Part shown: positions 41,001-56,000 of the stretch, one piece after another
How positions within the stretch are numbered: position 1 is the stretch's first letter
Layout of the letters: every line of letters begins with the position of its first letter
Assembly (NCBI GenBank): GCA_949710005.1
Contig: OX453276.1
Location: 5,809,877-5,873,876, forward strand
Direction: 5' to 3'
Length of the DNA stretch: 64,000 nucleotides
Source: Ricordea florida
Lineage: Eukaryota > Cnidaria > Anthozoa > Corallimorpharia > Ricordeidae
The notes under the pieces: model-generated
Database searches by the model: none
The model's input: the letters and a program-made list of their open reading frames with translations, nothing else
Told to the model about the DNA's origin: nothing
Program-made: the position numbers and the translations under genes

Positions 41001-44000
41001 TACATATTTCGTAATCGGACCTCGTGTCGTACAATTCAGGGATAATCGTACTCGTAATTTCAAATCCCTCACCCAATGACTTCCTTAATTGTACTCCACT
41101 CAGTCCTATTACTATTACTTGCTGACGTTATTGTTATTGTCATTGTTATTATTATTGAATTCGTGAATTCGTGTTTAGATAAACACAAGTATAACTGGAC
41201 TTACCACAAGTTTCTATTTCCCATAATACCACTCCAAACGACCAACTGAAATACAATAACATTTAACATAATCAGCTAATTAACTACGTTGGGAAAATTC
41301 TACTCCAAGTAAAAACATGAAAATTTGTAAAAGACAATGGCCCTTTTTATACTCGGGGACGCATTATTCGTCTGGACGTACTTGGATAAACATTCGTAGT
41401 TCGTCTGGTAATGCGTCTCTAGTATAAAGACGGGCACACGACGCAGTTATGCGTCTAGACGAACAACCTTTAGTTATGCGTCGCTCAAGACGTATTTCTA
41501 AGAGTAGTTCGTGTAGACGCATGATAAGTCATATGCCCGTCTTTAAACTAGAGACGCATAACCAGACTAACTACGGATGTTTGTCCCAGTTGGTCCAGAC
41601 GGATAATGCGTTCCCTAGTATAAAAATGGCCAATGTTTCGAACCGCATACTTACACGTCACTTTCAGTGGTATATGTGTAACCCTGCAGTGATTCAAGGG
41701 CCATCCATCTTACTGGCAGTTTACCCTAAAGAGCGAAGAAAAAGAAGCATAAATGCAGCCTTGAATAACACAATAACGAAGACTGAAAAAGTTGAAATAT
41801 GCTGCATTATTGACCCAGCGTGAGGTCAGGATGACTGCATACTCGCCAGGTTCTGTCGCGTTTTTATTGATAGAGACGAAGGAGTTGCGAACTATGCCGG
41901 AAACTGGCTTCGAGAGTTCGAGAATTTCGTTTTGTTTTCCGGTTTTGTCGATAGAGACGAAGGAGTTGCGAACTATGCCGGAAACTGGCTTCGAGAGTTC
42001 GAGAATTTCGTTTTGTTTTCCCGTTTTGTCGATAGAGACGAAGGAGTTGCGAACTATGCCGGAAACTGGCTTCGAGCATTTCGTTTTGTTTTCCCGTTTT
42101 GTTGATAGAGACGAAGGAGTTGCGAACTGTGCCGGAAACTGGCTTCGAGCATTTCGTTTTGTATTCCTGTTTTGTTTTGCTTTTGCTTGTTTGTTTGTTT
42201 TTTTTGTTTTTTTTTTTTTTTGGTTGGGGGGGGGGGGAGGAAGGGGTGGGGCAAAGCGGGCCATTCTCGCAGAACCAGCCATATAACACAAAAAGTTAAG
42301 CTCGCTTTTATTTTTGAAACTTTCGCTTCACAGGATTAATTTTAAGTCCGTCCCTAGGACCGTATCCAAATTACTACTCAAAAGAAATCTCTCAACTGTG
42401 CTCCTCAATACTCAGGTTTCAAGGACTACGTTACTTCTTCTTTTCTTTACTGGCGGTCCTTGAAGGCCCCAATACTTCAAAGGTAGCTTACCCCGGATGT
42501 GGTTTCATATGCTCCGCTTTCATAAATGTCACGAGCCAATCCAAAGTCGGAAACCATCGGAATGTTATTCTTTCCCAGAAGGACGTTTCTGCTGGCTAAA
42601 TCACGGTGAACAAACTGAAAAAAACAGATAGACAAAGAAACAACAAACAAATGAGAAAGTAAACAGAACTTTTTAACGGTTGCCAACACCGAAATGGTAA
42701 GATTGAACGAGGCTCTGCAAATTACAGTAATGACTAAGGAAACCCGGCCAGCACTTATGGCAAAACACAGTGAGCTCACTGCAGAGACATCAAACTTCCA
42801 GAAAAAGTAGGACGAAATCACGACAAAACAAAGTAAACTCAAGCTGGAGCCCATCAAGTAAAAGTACAGAGAACTCAAGACAAAACCACACTGAACTCGA
42901 CAAAACAGAGTACTCAAGATATATAAAACACAGAGAACGCAAGACAAAACCACACTGAACTCGACAAAACAGAGAACTCAAGATATATAAAACACAGAGA
43001 ACTCAAGACAAAACCACACTGAACGCGACAAAACAGAGAACTCAAGATATATAAAACACAGAGAACGCAAGACAAAACCACACTGAACTTGACAAAACAG
43101 AGAACTCAAGATATATAAAACACAGAGAACTCAGGACAAAACCACACTGAACTCGACAAAACAGAGAACTCAAGATATATAAAACACAGAGAACTCAAGA
43201 CAAAACCACACTGAACTTGACAAAACAGAGAATTCAAGATATTTCAAAAACTCATTAATAATTCATAAAGAAAATACAAAGGAAATTAATGTTTAATGAG
43301 TGTCTTTATATCTGATATAGACACGGCTAACATTTGTCTTCAATTTTCTTCGTCAAAATACACCAAAATCGAAAGTTTAGTGTAATAATGAAAAGGTCTA
43401 CATAAAAAGGTTTTTGAAGTCGTTCAATAAACTCGCATTTCGTGCTTTATCATGTATAAAACACTCGGCTACCCCATTGTGTTTTATACATGATAAAACA
43501 CTCCTGCTCGTTTATTAAACTTCACATAAAACACAGAGAACTCAAGACAAAACGCTGTGACCACACAAAAAATATAGTAAACTCACGGAAAAAATTTGTC
43601 TACCGCGAGTTGACCGTTGAGTTTTGCGATGACGTCACCGTGTTTTGTGGTGAGTTTCCTGTGTTTTGCTGTGAACTTCCAATGTTATTGTTGTAAGCTC
43701 ATTGTGCTTTGCCGTGTATGTTGTTGTAGCCATGTCACCTATGAACCACTGTCATACCTTGACTTTCGCCAAGTGACTCATCCCCTTGGCGATACCGTGG
43801 GCAAATCGTAGTTTCTCAACGTCGGACAAACTTTGGGAAGATTTGTCGTTCTGGTAGTCAGAGGCTGCGCTCGTGTAATGAGCTATTAGAAAATCTTTCA
43901 ATGAGCCATTCTCGGCAATACTGACCACTATCCACAAAGGACCTGCGAGACGTAAGTGACACATAAAGCCGCTAATTAACCACATGTAAGTGACAACATC

Positions 44001-47000
44001 ACGGCAGAACAACATGACCAGCAACATATTACAAACGTACTGTAGGTGCGTCTAGCAGAATTCAAGAGAAGATCGTACAACACGAGACTAAAGCTCCAGT
44101 GTTTGTTCCCCAATTCTCCCAAACCAACCGAGGTTAGAATAAACCTGTACAAGTAGGAGGTAATGGAGGAATTTAAGTGTTTATCACTTGTCAATACCAC
44201 CGTACGGGTCTCTTTATTTCTCTCGAAAACGAACGTTGAAAACTTTGATAATAGACTGGACAGCACCAGCCACAAACGAACGAATGCTCAGGCAACGACT
44301 CTTAAGAACAATGTAAATTATCAAGCTAATTACTGTAAAAATTTGAATAGTTGAACGTTCGAAGGCTTGGACTTTGGTGGGCTTGAAGTTTGGTGATTTG
44401 GAGGTTTTCATGAAACTATTCGGCCCCGAGGATAAACAACAAAAAAACAAGAAAGCGCACGTCGTCCTATTGGTCACATGACCAAAGAAACTACACCTAC
44501 TTAGGGAAGTCTGGAGTGACATGACTCAAATTATAGCCCCGTCGCTATAAAGGTGACCGGTCAAAACCGCATTTGCAGGGGATGATATAAATACAGCTAT
44601 TAATCAACAATAGCTATAGCAACCGCACCACATGATCTCTTTTGTCGCTGAAAGCATCTACTGTAGGTTCTTTTTTGTCTGTGCAGGATAGCGAAATTGT
44701 CATCTGCAATAAGGAATTTATTACGTGGCTACAATAGTTTGCGCGCTCTGATTGTGTGCTGAGTGGGCAACATTTTCTTGTAATGAGCAGGCATTATGAA
44801 AATGTTTCAAAAAACTTTTTTAGTATAGACAAACGTTGTCTTATTTTCAAAGAAACTGTTTTTTCTGTCACTTCTGGTCTCGATCGCATGGTCAGGTGGT
44901 TTCGGTTCATTGACCATGACCTCAAATGGCCTCTTGCGCGCACAAGCGGATATTGAAAAACTCTTCCAGTTGTTTTTTTTTTGTTTCAGTGCTAAAGAGG
45001 CGATGTACGAATAAATGACTTATTTACCTCGTCCGTTCGGTCATTACAACGAAATCTCAGACCTCTGCCTTGACTGTATTGACCTCGCTATCACTCGCCC
45101 AATATATCAAGGCCTCTGTCCGAGATGTCCCTGTAATTACCTCACTCTCGGTTAATGAGTAGTAAACTTGAATTGAAGATTAAATTTTTACAGCATAGGT
45201 ACAGGAAACATATTACTTATTTGGTTTGAAAGTGAATATATGAAAATTTCACATATTGAAATGCGAAAAAAGGAATTTCAGTAAGTAAAGGGGCGTCACA
45301 TTTATGTGAGAAACTTGAGCAGTTGCAAAGATAAGACCTAGAAAAAATATTGTTTTGTTTGAACTTTTGGATTGGATTTATGCTCCTCTAACTTACCGTC
45401 TACGGAGCATGCGCCGATCAGGCTGACAACGTTCGGATGGTTACCAATGGAGACCATAATGTTGAGCTCATTGTATAAATCACGCAACTCCCTTTCACTG
45501 CTGTGTTCTGATTGGTAGATAAGCAAAATTATCACTGTTATAACCATTTTCAACAATAACAAAATCAGAGCCGTAAATTTTAGCTTCTGCGGATAAAACT
45601 ATGCAGATGTTTGAAAAGATACTGAACAGTAGTGTTCTGTGTTGCTATCTGTTCTACCATACAGTGTGGTTCTAACTTTTTCATATGTGGATCAAACCAT
45701 GCAGTGTGACCATTCTTTGGAAAGCTACTGAAAAGTACTGTGGTACTGTTTGTTTTACGATACAGCGTGGTTCTAACTTTTTCATCTGTGGATCAAACCA
45801 TGCAGTGTGACCATTCTTTGTAAAGCTACTGAGCAGTACTCTACTGTGCTATTATTTGTTTTACTACAACTTTTTCATCTGTCGATCAAACCATGCAATG
45901 TGGCCATTCTTAAGGAAGCTGGTTAACAGTGTTAGCGTTTTGTTTTACTAAGCTAATTTGAGTAACTACACAAAGTGTGAGGTGACAGAAAGGTTACACA
46001 CCTTTTAACATTTTAACAGCGCATTCGGTGAGGAGGTTATCCCTCATTAAGTATCCTTTCATGACCACACCAAAAGCTCCCGAGCCCAAGGCCTCACCGA
46101 TCTTTAAGGACGAACGTGGAATTTCTTCCCAATTTCTCGTTATTTCCGGCGGTAAAAGCACGGATAGCTGATTCTCTGACTGATTCTCTCTATTGCCATA
46201 AATGTTTGGGTCATGGGTTCTCCCATATTGCCCTAACTGTAAAAAAAGGTAGAGGTGTACATACCTTTTATTAATCGAGTTCGAGGTCCGTACTGTAAAA
46301 TACGGACCGAGTTTTTTCCCGTCGATTTATGGCCCAAGCGCTTCGCGCTTGGGCCATAAATCGACGGGAAAAAACGACGGGAAAAAACGTCAATACATGG
46401 TTCTCGGTCCGTACTGTAAAATACGGTACCGAGTTTTTTCCCGTCGATTTATGGCCCAAGCGCTTCGCGCTTGGGCCATAAATCGACGGGAAAAAACGAG
46501 GATCCGTATTTTACAGTACGGACCGAGAAAACGAGGTTAATAAGATATTTATTATATCTCTGGAGTCATTTTGGCGACCAAAACAAACTTTAGCGGGCCG
46601 TACAGTGAAGTACGGCCCGCTAAATTGACCAATCACAGCGCGCGTACTAACTGAGAGATATAATAAATAAGGGAAAATACATTCTCAAACACAGGAATGA
46701 TGCATGGGTGGTAGACAATCAAAATCAAGTACCATGGCCTGTTTGGATATCTGTTTTGATGAAACACTGCTCGTTTTTGCATCGTTAATATTTACTTCTA
46801 AATGATAGCAATGGAGAAGCTATACCAAAAACCTGAAACACGTGGTTCATGGCATATGAAATATCTCTAATTTCGCTGAAAATACTCCACTGCGCGCCGT
46901 TTTTTCAACTCTTTTCTCGGTGTTTTTATATCTGATGAAACACTGTATCTCGTGTTTAGTTTATTACCTACAACAGAACACAGTACAGTACAGTACAGTA

Positions 47001-50000
47001 CAATAGAATATAACACAACACAGCACGACACAAAACAATACAACACAATACAATAGTAAACAACAGAATACAAATTTATTTTGCTACACTCGCCACACTC
47101 AAGTGACAACAAAAGCTAATTCCCAAGTGAGACGTTAGTAGACACACATAAAAAATATAGAAGCAATATGGAGTTGGTTATCACTACACTGAACAGTACT
47201 GTTTGTTTCACTATACAGTGTGGTTCTAACTTTTTCATCTCTAGATCAAACCATGCAGTATGACCATTCTTTGTAAAGCTACTGAGCAGTACTGTACTGT
47301 GGTACTGTTTGTTTTACTATACAGTGTGGTTCTAACTTCATCAGTACATCAAACCATGCAGTGTGACCATTCTTTGGAAAGCTACTGAACAGTACTGTAC
47401 TGTGATACTGTTTGTTTTACTATACAGTGTGGTTCTAACTTTTCCACCTGTGGATCAAACCATGCAGTGTGACCATTCTTTGGAAATCTACTGAAGAGTA
47501 CTGTACTGTGGTACTGTTTGTTTTACTATACAGTGTGGTTCTAACTTCATCTGTGCATCAAATCATGCAGTGTGACCATTCTTTGGAAAGCTACTGAACA
47601 GTACAGTACTGTGGTACAGTTTGTTTTACTATACAGTGTGGTCCTAACGTTTTTCAAGTGTGGATCAAACCATGCAGTATGACCATTCTTTGGAAAGCTA
47701 CAGAACAGTACTGTACTGTGATACTGTTTGTTTTGCTATACAGTGTGGTCCTAACTTTTTCATCTGTGGATCAAACCATGCAGTGTAAAGTGGAAAGCTA
47801 TTGGACAGTACTGTACTGAGGAAGTATAATATATCTAGTCTTGCCTCGTCCATCGTAAGTCGCCTTTGCGGATTTTCTGTTTCCTCGGTCTCTGAACTCC
47901 TTTTTTTATACTTGTGAAACATATAGAAAGCTACGATCACAGCAAAAAATGCCGACGGTAACCCCAGGCCAAGCGCTATCGCAAGAGCGTTGGATTCTGA
48001 AAAATGAAAGAAGTTGTTGTTTTAATTAATATTTATTAAATACATCAATATTCAATTCCTATAAAAGATTAACAGTCACGATGCGTTGCGATCACTAGAA
48101 TCTCAGCTTTAAGGCACTACAAGTTGAGTAACACGAAGCTGTAAGCAAACAAAGAACCCTGCTGTCTGGCGTGAATCCCTTATAATTACGTAACGATCCT
48201 TGTATTGTAGTCGACTCTGAATGCAATTAACAAATAGAATTAGATTATGAGCTCGAGATTTCTATGTGTTGGTTACAAAACGTCACGTTTGTCGTCACGT
48301 GGCAATATACACGTTTATTACTATGGTATAGACCACGCGCTTGCAGTAGATAATCTTTTCGTAAAGATGTCTCTTTTTTCATTTCCACGCAGCAAACAAT
48401 CTGTAAGTATAACTTTTGTCTCTGTCACTAATTTTCAGTCGTTTTCTGTACATATCTATTTCTGTGCTTTTTTTTTATTTTCTTTGTAGTCGGACCCCTT
48501 GATCTCGAATCGTTTGATCTCGAATTGCTCGATCGCTTAACATCTCAACAGTTGACGATCAGATTTAGATTCAAGTTTCACTCTCGGTCCTATTTTTGTC
48601 ATCTTTATCCTTCTACAATTCTCATTGTAGATTATTTTAAAGTTGAAGCGAGTTCAAAATTAATGTTGACGCGGAGTCGATTTATACATTACGAATGATG
48701 AGGTGATAGTTGATGAGGTCGAAGGCCAGATCAAGTATCCCCTTATAGAAATCTAGAGCGAATAATCGAATTGTTTTAATAAAAATCATAATTAACGAAC
48801 CATGTGTCGGTGAAAAAAGTACCAAAATGCTACATCTTCCTGCGAAACATGTCTAAAGCGCGAATACGTCGCCATTTTAAAAACGATCTTCAACCAAGTG
48901 CTGCAGCCTAATTAAGAAATAGAGTGTTTCTGTTGAGCTGTTGAGGAACTATCGGCTGATAGTTGCCCCGCGGAAATTTGATGTTCTTAAAAGAAATATT
49001 TGCCCGAGAAACGAAGCTCCTAGGGCAAATATGCTAGTTTAAAGAACATCAAATTTCCAAGGGACAACTATCAGACTGATAGTTCCTCAACAGAAACACT
49101 CTTTTGTCTTTATTGTTCACCACTAAATTTTCTTCCGCGCGCCAGTTGAAAAACAGTCAAAACCCACTAAATACAGATCAAATTAAATATTTATTTATGC
49201 CTTCCTTAGTTTTTTGTGGTACAACCTCACAGACAAATGTAGATACATCTTCTTTGCTGACCTGAGCGAAGCGAGTAGCCAAACCTATTAAAATTTTCAC
49301 GGACGAGTACTATTCATCCGGGTATTTTCCTCGGAAGGGCACTATTAAACAATTAGATTATGAGCTCGAGATTTCTATCGCGTGATGGTTGACGAGGGCG
49401 CAGCCCGAGTCAACTATCACGCATAGAAATCGAGAGCGAATAATCTAATTGTTTTAGTATAAATCTACCAGTCGTTCAAAACTTTGCCTTTTCTGGAACA
49501 GCCTCGACCAGTAAACTGTCTAAATCTTCTTCACGGACACTTCGAAAACGTGAAGAAGCGGCCGCCATTACGCTACTCACTATCTATCACAGAATAGATA
49601 GTGAGTAGCGTAGCCAATCAGAGCGCGGCATTTGTGATAGAACGCTAGTAGATTTATACTAACAGCTGATAGTGTCTCTCCGCGGACGAACACCATCGCT
49701 TCACGTGATCAATTTAAACCAATAGGAATAGGAGAAAATTTAGTGGTGAACTATGATGGCTGATAGTCTCCAGTGGCTCAGCCAATCAGATTGCGACATT
49801 TGCATTAGACTAAGTATATCAGTGTGTTTTTACTAATATGATTGATTTTCCCCTTGGGTTCGGGGCACCTTTCTTAGATAATCTTTAATTTGCTGTAGTT
49901 TGGACGGGGAAGCTCGTAGATACCTTGCTCTTAAGTTTGTAAGTCCGTCCGTAAGTAACAATAGAACCTTAGAGTAAAATAATCACAGCCTCTTGGATGC

Positions 50001-53000
50001 TCTTCGTTTTCTCTGATTCAATTCACCAGGCTTACAAATATTGCGATTTCCTTGGTTAACCCGTGGCCTACATAGCAGGAATCTCAAACTCTTTTCCTTT
50101 TATCGATTTTCTCCTCTCTCCTTTTTTGCACAACGCAGGTTGAAATGCCTACATTGCGAGCGCGCCATCCCGATACATCCAGTGCTAGACTGCCTATTTT
50201 AATTGTTTTCTTCACAATTTCCAATGGTAGACCTAATCGGCTAACTAAATGTCAATACGTTGTACCTAATTCAAATATCCCGGGGTGAAGATTCTTTGTG
50301 TATCGTATTTGTATTATAATGTAGCATTCACACTTAAATGACATCGAAATTCCTTAAACAAAATGTTTTATTCCGAAAGGGTTTGAATTGGGCACAACAC
50401 TGAGTTAGCCGATTTGGTCTATTTAATAATTAGACCCGTGGCCCTTGAGGGCGAAGGGTCCAATTGTTTTGATATCACCCGACTAGTCGGACAGAAAAGG
50501 CAATAAGAAAGTTAGCAAATGCCAATTAAAGAAATAGTATTTTGACTAATAGTCCTCTAGTAGCTTAGCCAATCTGATTGTTGCATTTGCATTAGTCCAC
50601 TAGTTGGGTGATACTAATGTATAATTAGCTGCAGTAGATTTATCTGTAAGCCCAAAGCATCAAATTTCAACTAAAATAATCGTTTCTTACCTTTGGCTTT
50701 GGTTTTAAACTCCAATATTTTAGAGATTCCCACTTGGTTGGTCACACTGTGAGATGCTATCTGTACAAGATAACCAGTTTCAGTGTCCAAACCCCTGAGC
50801 TCAAATTCACTGGTATGGGCATCTATTGGATCTGTGTTAATAAACTCAGCATTGCTATCCTCTGCCTTTTTTCGTTGCACGATCAAATTTCTTATTTGGT
50901 ACACGTGTATGTGAATAAGGGGCTTCCATTTAATTACGACAAACGTTCCCTCAATGGTGCTTGCCTCTAAATCCGTTGGGGCGGGGGGCGGCTGATCTGA
51001 AATTGAACAAAGCCTCAGCTAAAACAAGTTGCAAAATTATGTTCTGTCTCATGCATCAAGAAAGTTTACAAACTCTCACAGTCCTAGTCGCTTACTTACT
51101 CACTTAAATACTCATTCACTCTTTCACTTTCTCACTCTTTCACTTTCTCACTCAGTTACTCACTCTCTCCCTTCCTCTCCTACTCACTCGATGACATTTA
51201 CTCACTCACTCTGTCACTCTCTGTCTCACACACTCCCCTACTCACCCATTTGCTTACTAAATCACTGTCTCACTTTCTCACTCAGTACTCACTCTCTCCC
51301 TTCCTCTCCTACTCACTCAATGACATTTACTCACTCACTCTGTCACTCGCTGTCTCACACACTCTCCTACTCACCCATTTGCTCACTCAATCACTGTCTC
51401 ACTTTCTCACTCTTTCACTTTCTCACTCAGTTACTCACTCTCTCTCTTCCTCTCCTACTCACTCAATGACATTTACTCACTCACTCTGTCACTCTCTGTC
51501 TCGCACACTCTCCTACGTACTCACTTACTCACTCAATCACTGTCTGACTTTCTCACTAAGTCCCTAACTCAAGTAGTCACTCCCTTACTCACTCACTCAC
51601 AAACTCTCTATTTCACTCCGGCACTCAGTCACTTTTTCAACTATTCACTCACTCACTCCCTCACTCACTCACTCACAAACTCTCTATTTCACTCCCTCAC
51701 TTAGTCACTTCCTCAAGTACTCACTCACAAACTCTCTATTTCACTCTCTCACTCAGTCCCTACCTCAAGTACTCACTCACTGCCTCACTCACAAACTCAC
51801 TCACTCACTCACAAACTCACTCACTCACAAACTCTCTATTTCACTCTCTCACTCAGTCCCTATCTCAAGTACTCACTCACTCACTGCCTCACTCACAAAT
51901 GCATTCACTCACTCACAAACTCTCTATTTCACTACCTCACTTAGTCACTTCCTCAAGTACTCACTCACTCACTCCCTCACTCACTCACTCACAAACTCTC
52001 TATTTCACTCTCTCACTCACTCCCTACCTCAAGTACTCACTCACTCACTCCCTCACTCCCAAACTCACTCACTCACTCACAAACTCTCTATTTCACTCTC
52101 TCACTCAGTCCCTACCTCAAGTACTCACTCACTCACTGCCTCACTCACAAACGCACTCACTTACTCACTCGCAAACTCTCTATTTCACTACCTCACTCAG
52201 TCACTTTCTCAAGTACTCACTCACTCACTCCCTCACTCACTCACAAACTCTCTTTTTCACTCTCTCACTCAGTCCCTACCTCAAGTACTCACTCACTCAC
52301 TCACTCCCTCACTCACAAACTCACTCACTCACTCACAAACTCTCTATTTCACTCTCTCACTCAGTCCCTACCGGATCCACACCGGTTTCCAACGTTTTAT
52401 GAGAATCGGTCAGATTTTCCGGAATGAATAATATATTTTCAATAAAAAGGATTTCCAAGTTGAAATCTGAGGAGAATGGAATTGGTCAATATTCTAGGCC
52501 TGGAAATCTTCCGAAGATGTTTTTTCAATAACATTATAATTCAAGTTAGTACTGATATAAATTCCAACACCTCCACAAAACAACGATGAAGGAGCATATT
52601 CATATTGATAGTTTGGTAAATCTGGACTTGAGTCTAGTGGGCTTGTATTTGTTATTTTCGTTTCAAAGACCTCAATTACACTAAAATTATGATCGAGCTC
52701 ATCAAGTAGTTGGGCTTGAACATTTTCAAGATTACACGTTAGGTTCCTCACGTTGTTGTGTAGCAAAGACAAGCTTGCATCAGTCCATATTTTTAATCAA
52801 ATCATTCTTTAACATAGAGAAACTGTAAGGTGAAACTGAGTACTGAAAACGGGTTTGTCGACCAGCAAGGTTATAATCAGGGCCCAGTTGTTCGATAGCC
52901 GATTAGCGCTAATCCAAGGTTAAATTTTAACTGGGTTTCTTTTCCTCTTGTTAAAAAGTATTTTGATAACTTTCTCTATTTTTTTCTTTTCAGAGCATAC

Positions 53001-56000
53001 AATCATAAAATTGTGTTCAAAAAGAATTATGCTAAATGTGCCTTTTAAGCTCTCGTATTTGTATTTAAAATTCGCACTAACCCTGGGTTACCTTAACCTT
53101 GTTTCGAACAACCCGGCCCAGCATTTAAGTTACAGTCAGTGTTGAGACTAAAAAGATCCGTGTCGTAAATACTAGAAAGCTTGTCCAGATACCAGATTCC
53201 AGATACCAGTTACCAGATTGGTAATTGGCTCTCAAGACTATTATTAAACCGATCATGAATCTGGACAAACTCAGCATTGAAATAAGGCAGCTCTTTAAAA
53301 TCATTAGAATAGCTAGCCTGAGTAGCGCTACAAGCGCTCTTGCTATATTTGAATTAATTTTCTGTCATACATATTTTGATCTTTATAGGTCTAGCTGTAC
53401 CATCTTCTTTTCTCAAGTACTCCACGGAATTCTTGGCCCAACAGTACTGATAATGATGCTGGTTCTTATTTTAAATCGCCTCGCTTCGTAGAGAACTGTT
53501 TGCATCTTTGGAGTTTGATAGTCAAAGATTCTGACCGCAGACATCGAAGTGTGCTCTGGGAGACCAATAGCTGAAGGGTTCACGTTGATTACATCCTTTT
53601 GACATTCTATTATCTGCTCCTTTGCAAGACGCCTTACAAATTTGCAGATAATAGGTTTGAGAGCGGAACCTCGGTCGTTTCTAGTAGGTATTCGGTGTGC
53701 CGTGTCATTGTCAAGTAATGATACATCTGCCTCCCATTTCACTAAACATTTTTACGTACACAGAGAGAGCTCGTAAAGCTTGCAGACTCGGTCGTACACA
53801 ACTCTGGGACCCCAATTAATTTGATTTTATAAATTGATAGCTGTAGTCTTCGAGTTGATCGATTGTGTTGCTTATTCTATCGAGCTTTAACTGGACGTGA
53901 GTCAGTTGGGTGCTCAGATGATGAAGTTCGTCTTTAGCCTCCGTTTGAAAGCGATGATCGTATTACTCACTCAGGAACTGAAGGCCGAGCGCAGCTTCTT
54001 CTTCCGTTGAAGTGCTGACCCTCTCGCAAGCAGCAACCAAGACTTAGCGCTGTCGAGGCTTGAGAAACTACTTTAGCTTCTCGACTTCTCCAGATACGTT
54101 GCCGAGTTGGACTTTAAGCGCGTTATTTTACCTTCTTAAGCTAGTTACGGTGTTAGGCATCTTAAACATACTAAAAAAAAATAACGTACAAGGAAGAAAA
54201 TAGAATATACAGAGGAAGAAAAGAAGGGATGAGCGGAGCTCAAGAAGACGTGACCATCTTGATCAACTCACCACTGACGCATCGTTCGAAAACTGTTGAT
54301 TAACTACACAACAACCATACCTCAATTAACGAAATTATTTACTCACTCAAAATAATTACATCCTGTACAGTGGTATTCCCGAGTAATCCCGAGTCCGAGA
54401 TTTCTAACACCAAGTCCTCCATTTCCTGCAGAGCCTCCTGGTTGTCTTTTTTCTCGGACCAGGCTGTAGTTACTTCAAAATCCACCGTTATTGATCTCTG
54501 ACCCTCACTAGAGAAAAGAAATAATAATAATAACAAAAAAACAATAGCAGCAGCATAAAAGCACACGTTTTGAAGGGTACGTAGCTTAATACTTACACGT
54601 TATTTCATTTTTGTTCCACTTCATAGTGGACTGACGAGCAGGCAGCAAAAAAGCAATTACGTCTATGTTTGCAGGACCTTGCAGGCATAAATACGTTTTG
54701 GTCCAACTCAGACTCGTGTTAAAATGAGCTCTGAGAAGTGCTTAAAACATATCTATGCCCGAGAACATAAGCTTTATTACTATCTGTTTATCACTTTAAG
54801 GGCATTGAGAAAATAAAACCTGAAAATTAAAACAAACTTGACAACAAAAAAGCGAACGTTCACAACACCACCGAGCGAAGCTGGCTAAGAATGACAAAAT
54901 CTTCCCATGTGAATTGTCAAGAATTGTAAAAGACAAAAAAGAAAAATTTCATTTTTATTGGTTGCTTAAATCGTACGATAATTCGATTCACACTTTTCAT
55001 TGGTTTATTTCAACGTGCTAAAATACAGTTTAGCTCGTAAAATTAACCACAATTGCCAGCAAAGTGATACTAATAACTAAACTAGACGAACCCGTCAGTA
55101 AAACTTTGAAGTGTATAATCTGTGTAATAAGTGTGTAATAATTTTTTCAAATAAATTCTGAATGCTTATTGGTGTAACATGGCTGTTGATATCAGTCACT
55201 GATTTGGCAACAGTTTCCTAATTTGGTGTATTGACGGTGGTTAGGGACGGACCATTAGAAAAGTGTTGGGGGGGGGGAGTGGGGAATTTTCAGCTTGCAC
55301 GAATTTTTTTTTTCTCGCTCACTGCTTGTGCAGGATTTTTTTTTTTTTCAAGCGAACCCCTCTGCACGAATTTTTTTTACTACGTGTGAAAAAATCACAA
55401 TTGGACCTTCCTTCTGCATGAAGTTTTTTTTTTACCTTCTTCTTTGCATGAATTTTTTTTCTTGGCATTTTCCCTTGCATGAATTTTTTTTTGGTTTCCC
55501 CCCCCCCCCTCATCACTTTTCTAATGCATGGTCCGTCCCTTAGGAGCTTTATTAGCGATTTGAATGGTCCATGCCCAAATATAGTCCTGTCTTCGATACA
55601 AACAAAAAGAACCACTCCACGTATTTGATAAATTAAACGAAATAAATAAAAATCATAGTGATTTCATTTTAGTGTGAACTATGCTCAGACAAACGGGGAA
55701 CACAGGAGGAAAATACGAAATGCATGCGAAGAAAACCTTTGGGACTCACCTGAACAGCGGTCTGTTGCTCCTGGTTAGAACGTCAAAAACTTGATCTAAA
55801 TTTACGAAAAGCTTGTCGACCTAGCATATATTAAAGAAGGCAAATGTGATGGTCATATTGCATGGTCAAATTCACATGATAAAGTTAAAGCCACACTGTA
55901 TAGTAAAATAAACAGTACCACAGTACAGTGCTGTTCAGTAGCTTTCCAAAAAATGGTCACACTACATGGTTTGATCCACAGATGAAAAAGGTAGAACCAC

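Noticed and set aside
41710..42291. Open frames on both strands in the 81-bp repeat region
   Set aside because: All are produced by the tandem repeat and poly-G/T tracts, inside a gene B intron.
46271..46540. Mirror-image open frames on both strands
   Set aside because: They are generated by the palindromic MITE.
48247..48489. 80-codon plus-strand frame
   Set aside because: It lies inside a MITE and has no domain.
51029..52402. Ser/Leu/His/Thr-rich open frames over 100 codons
   Set aside because: They are translations of CTCA-type satellite DNA.
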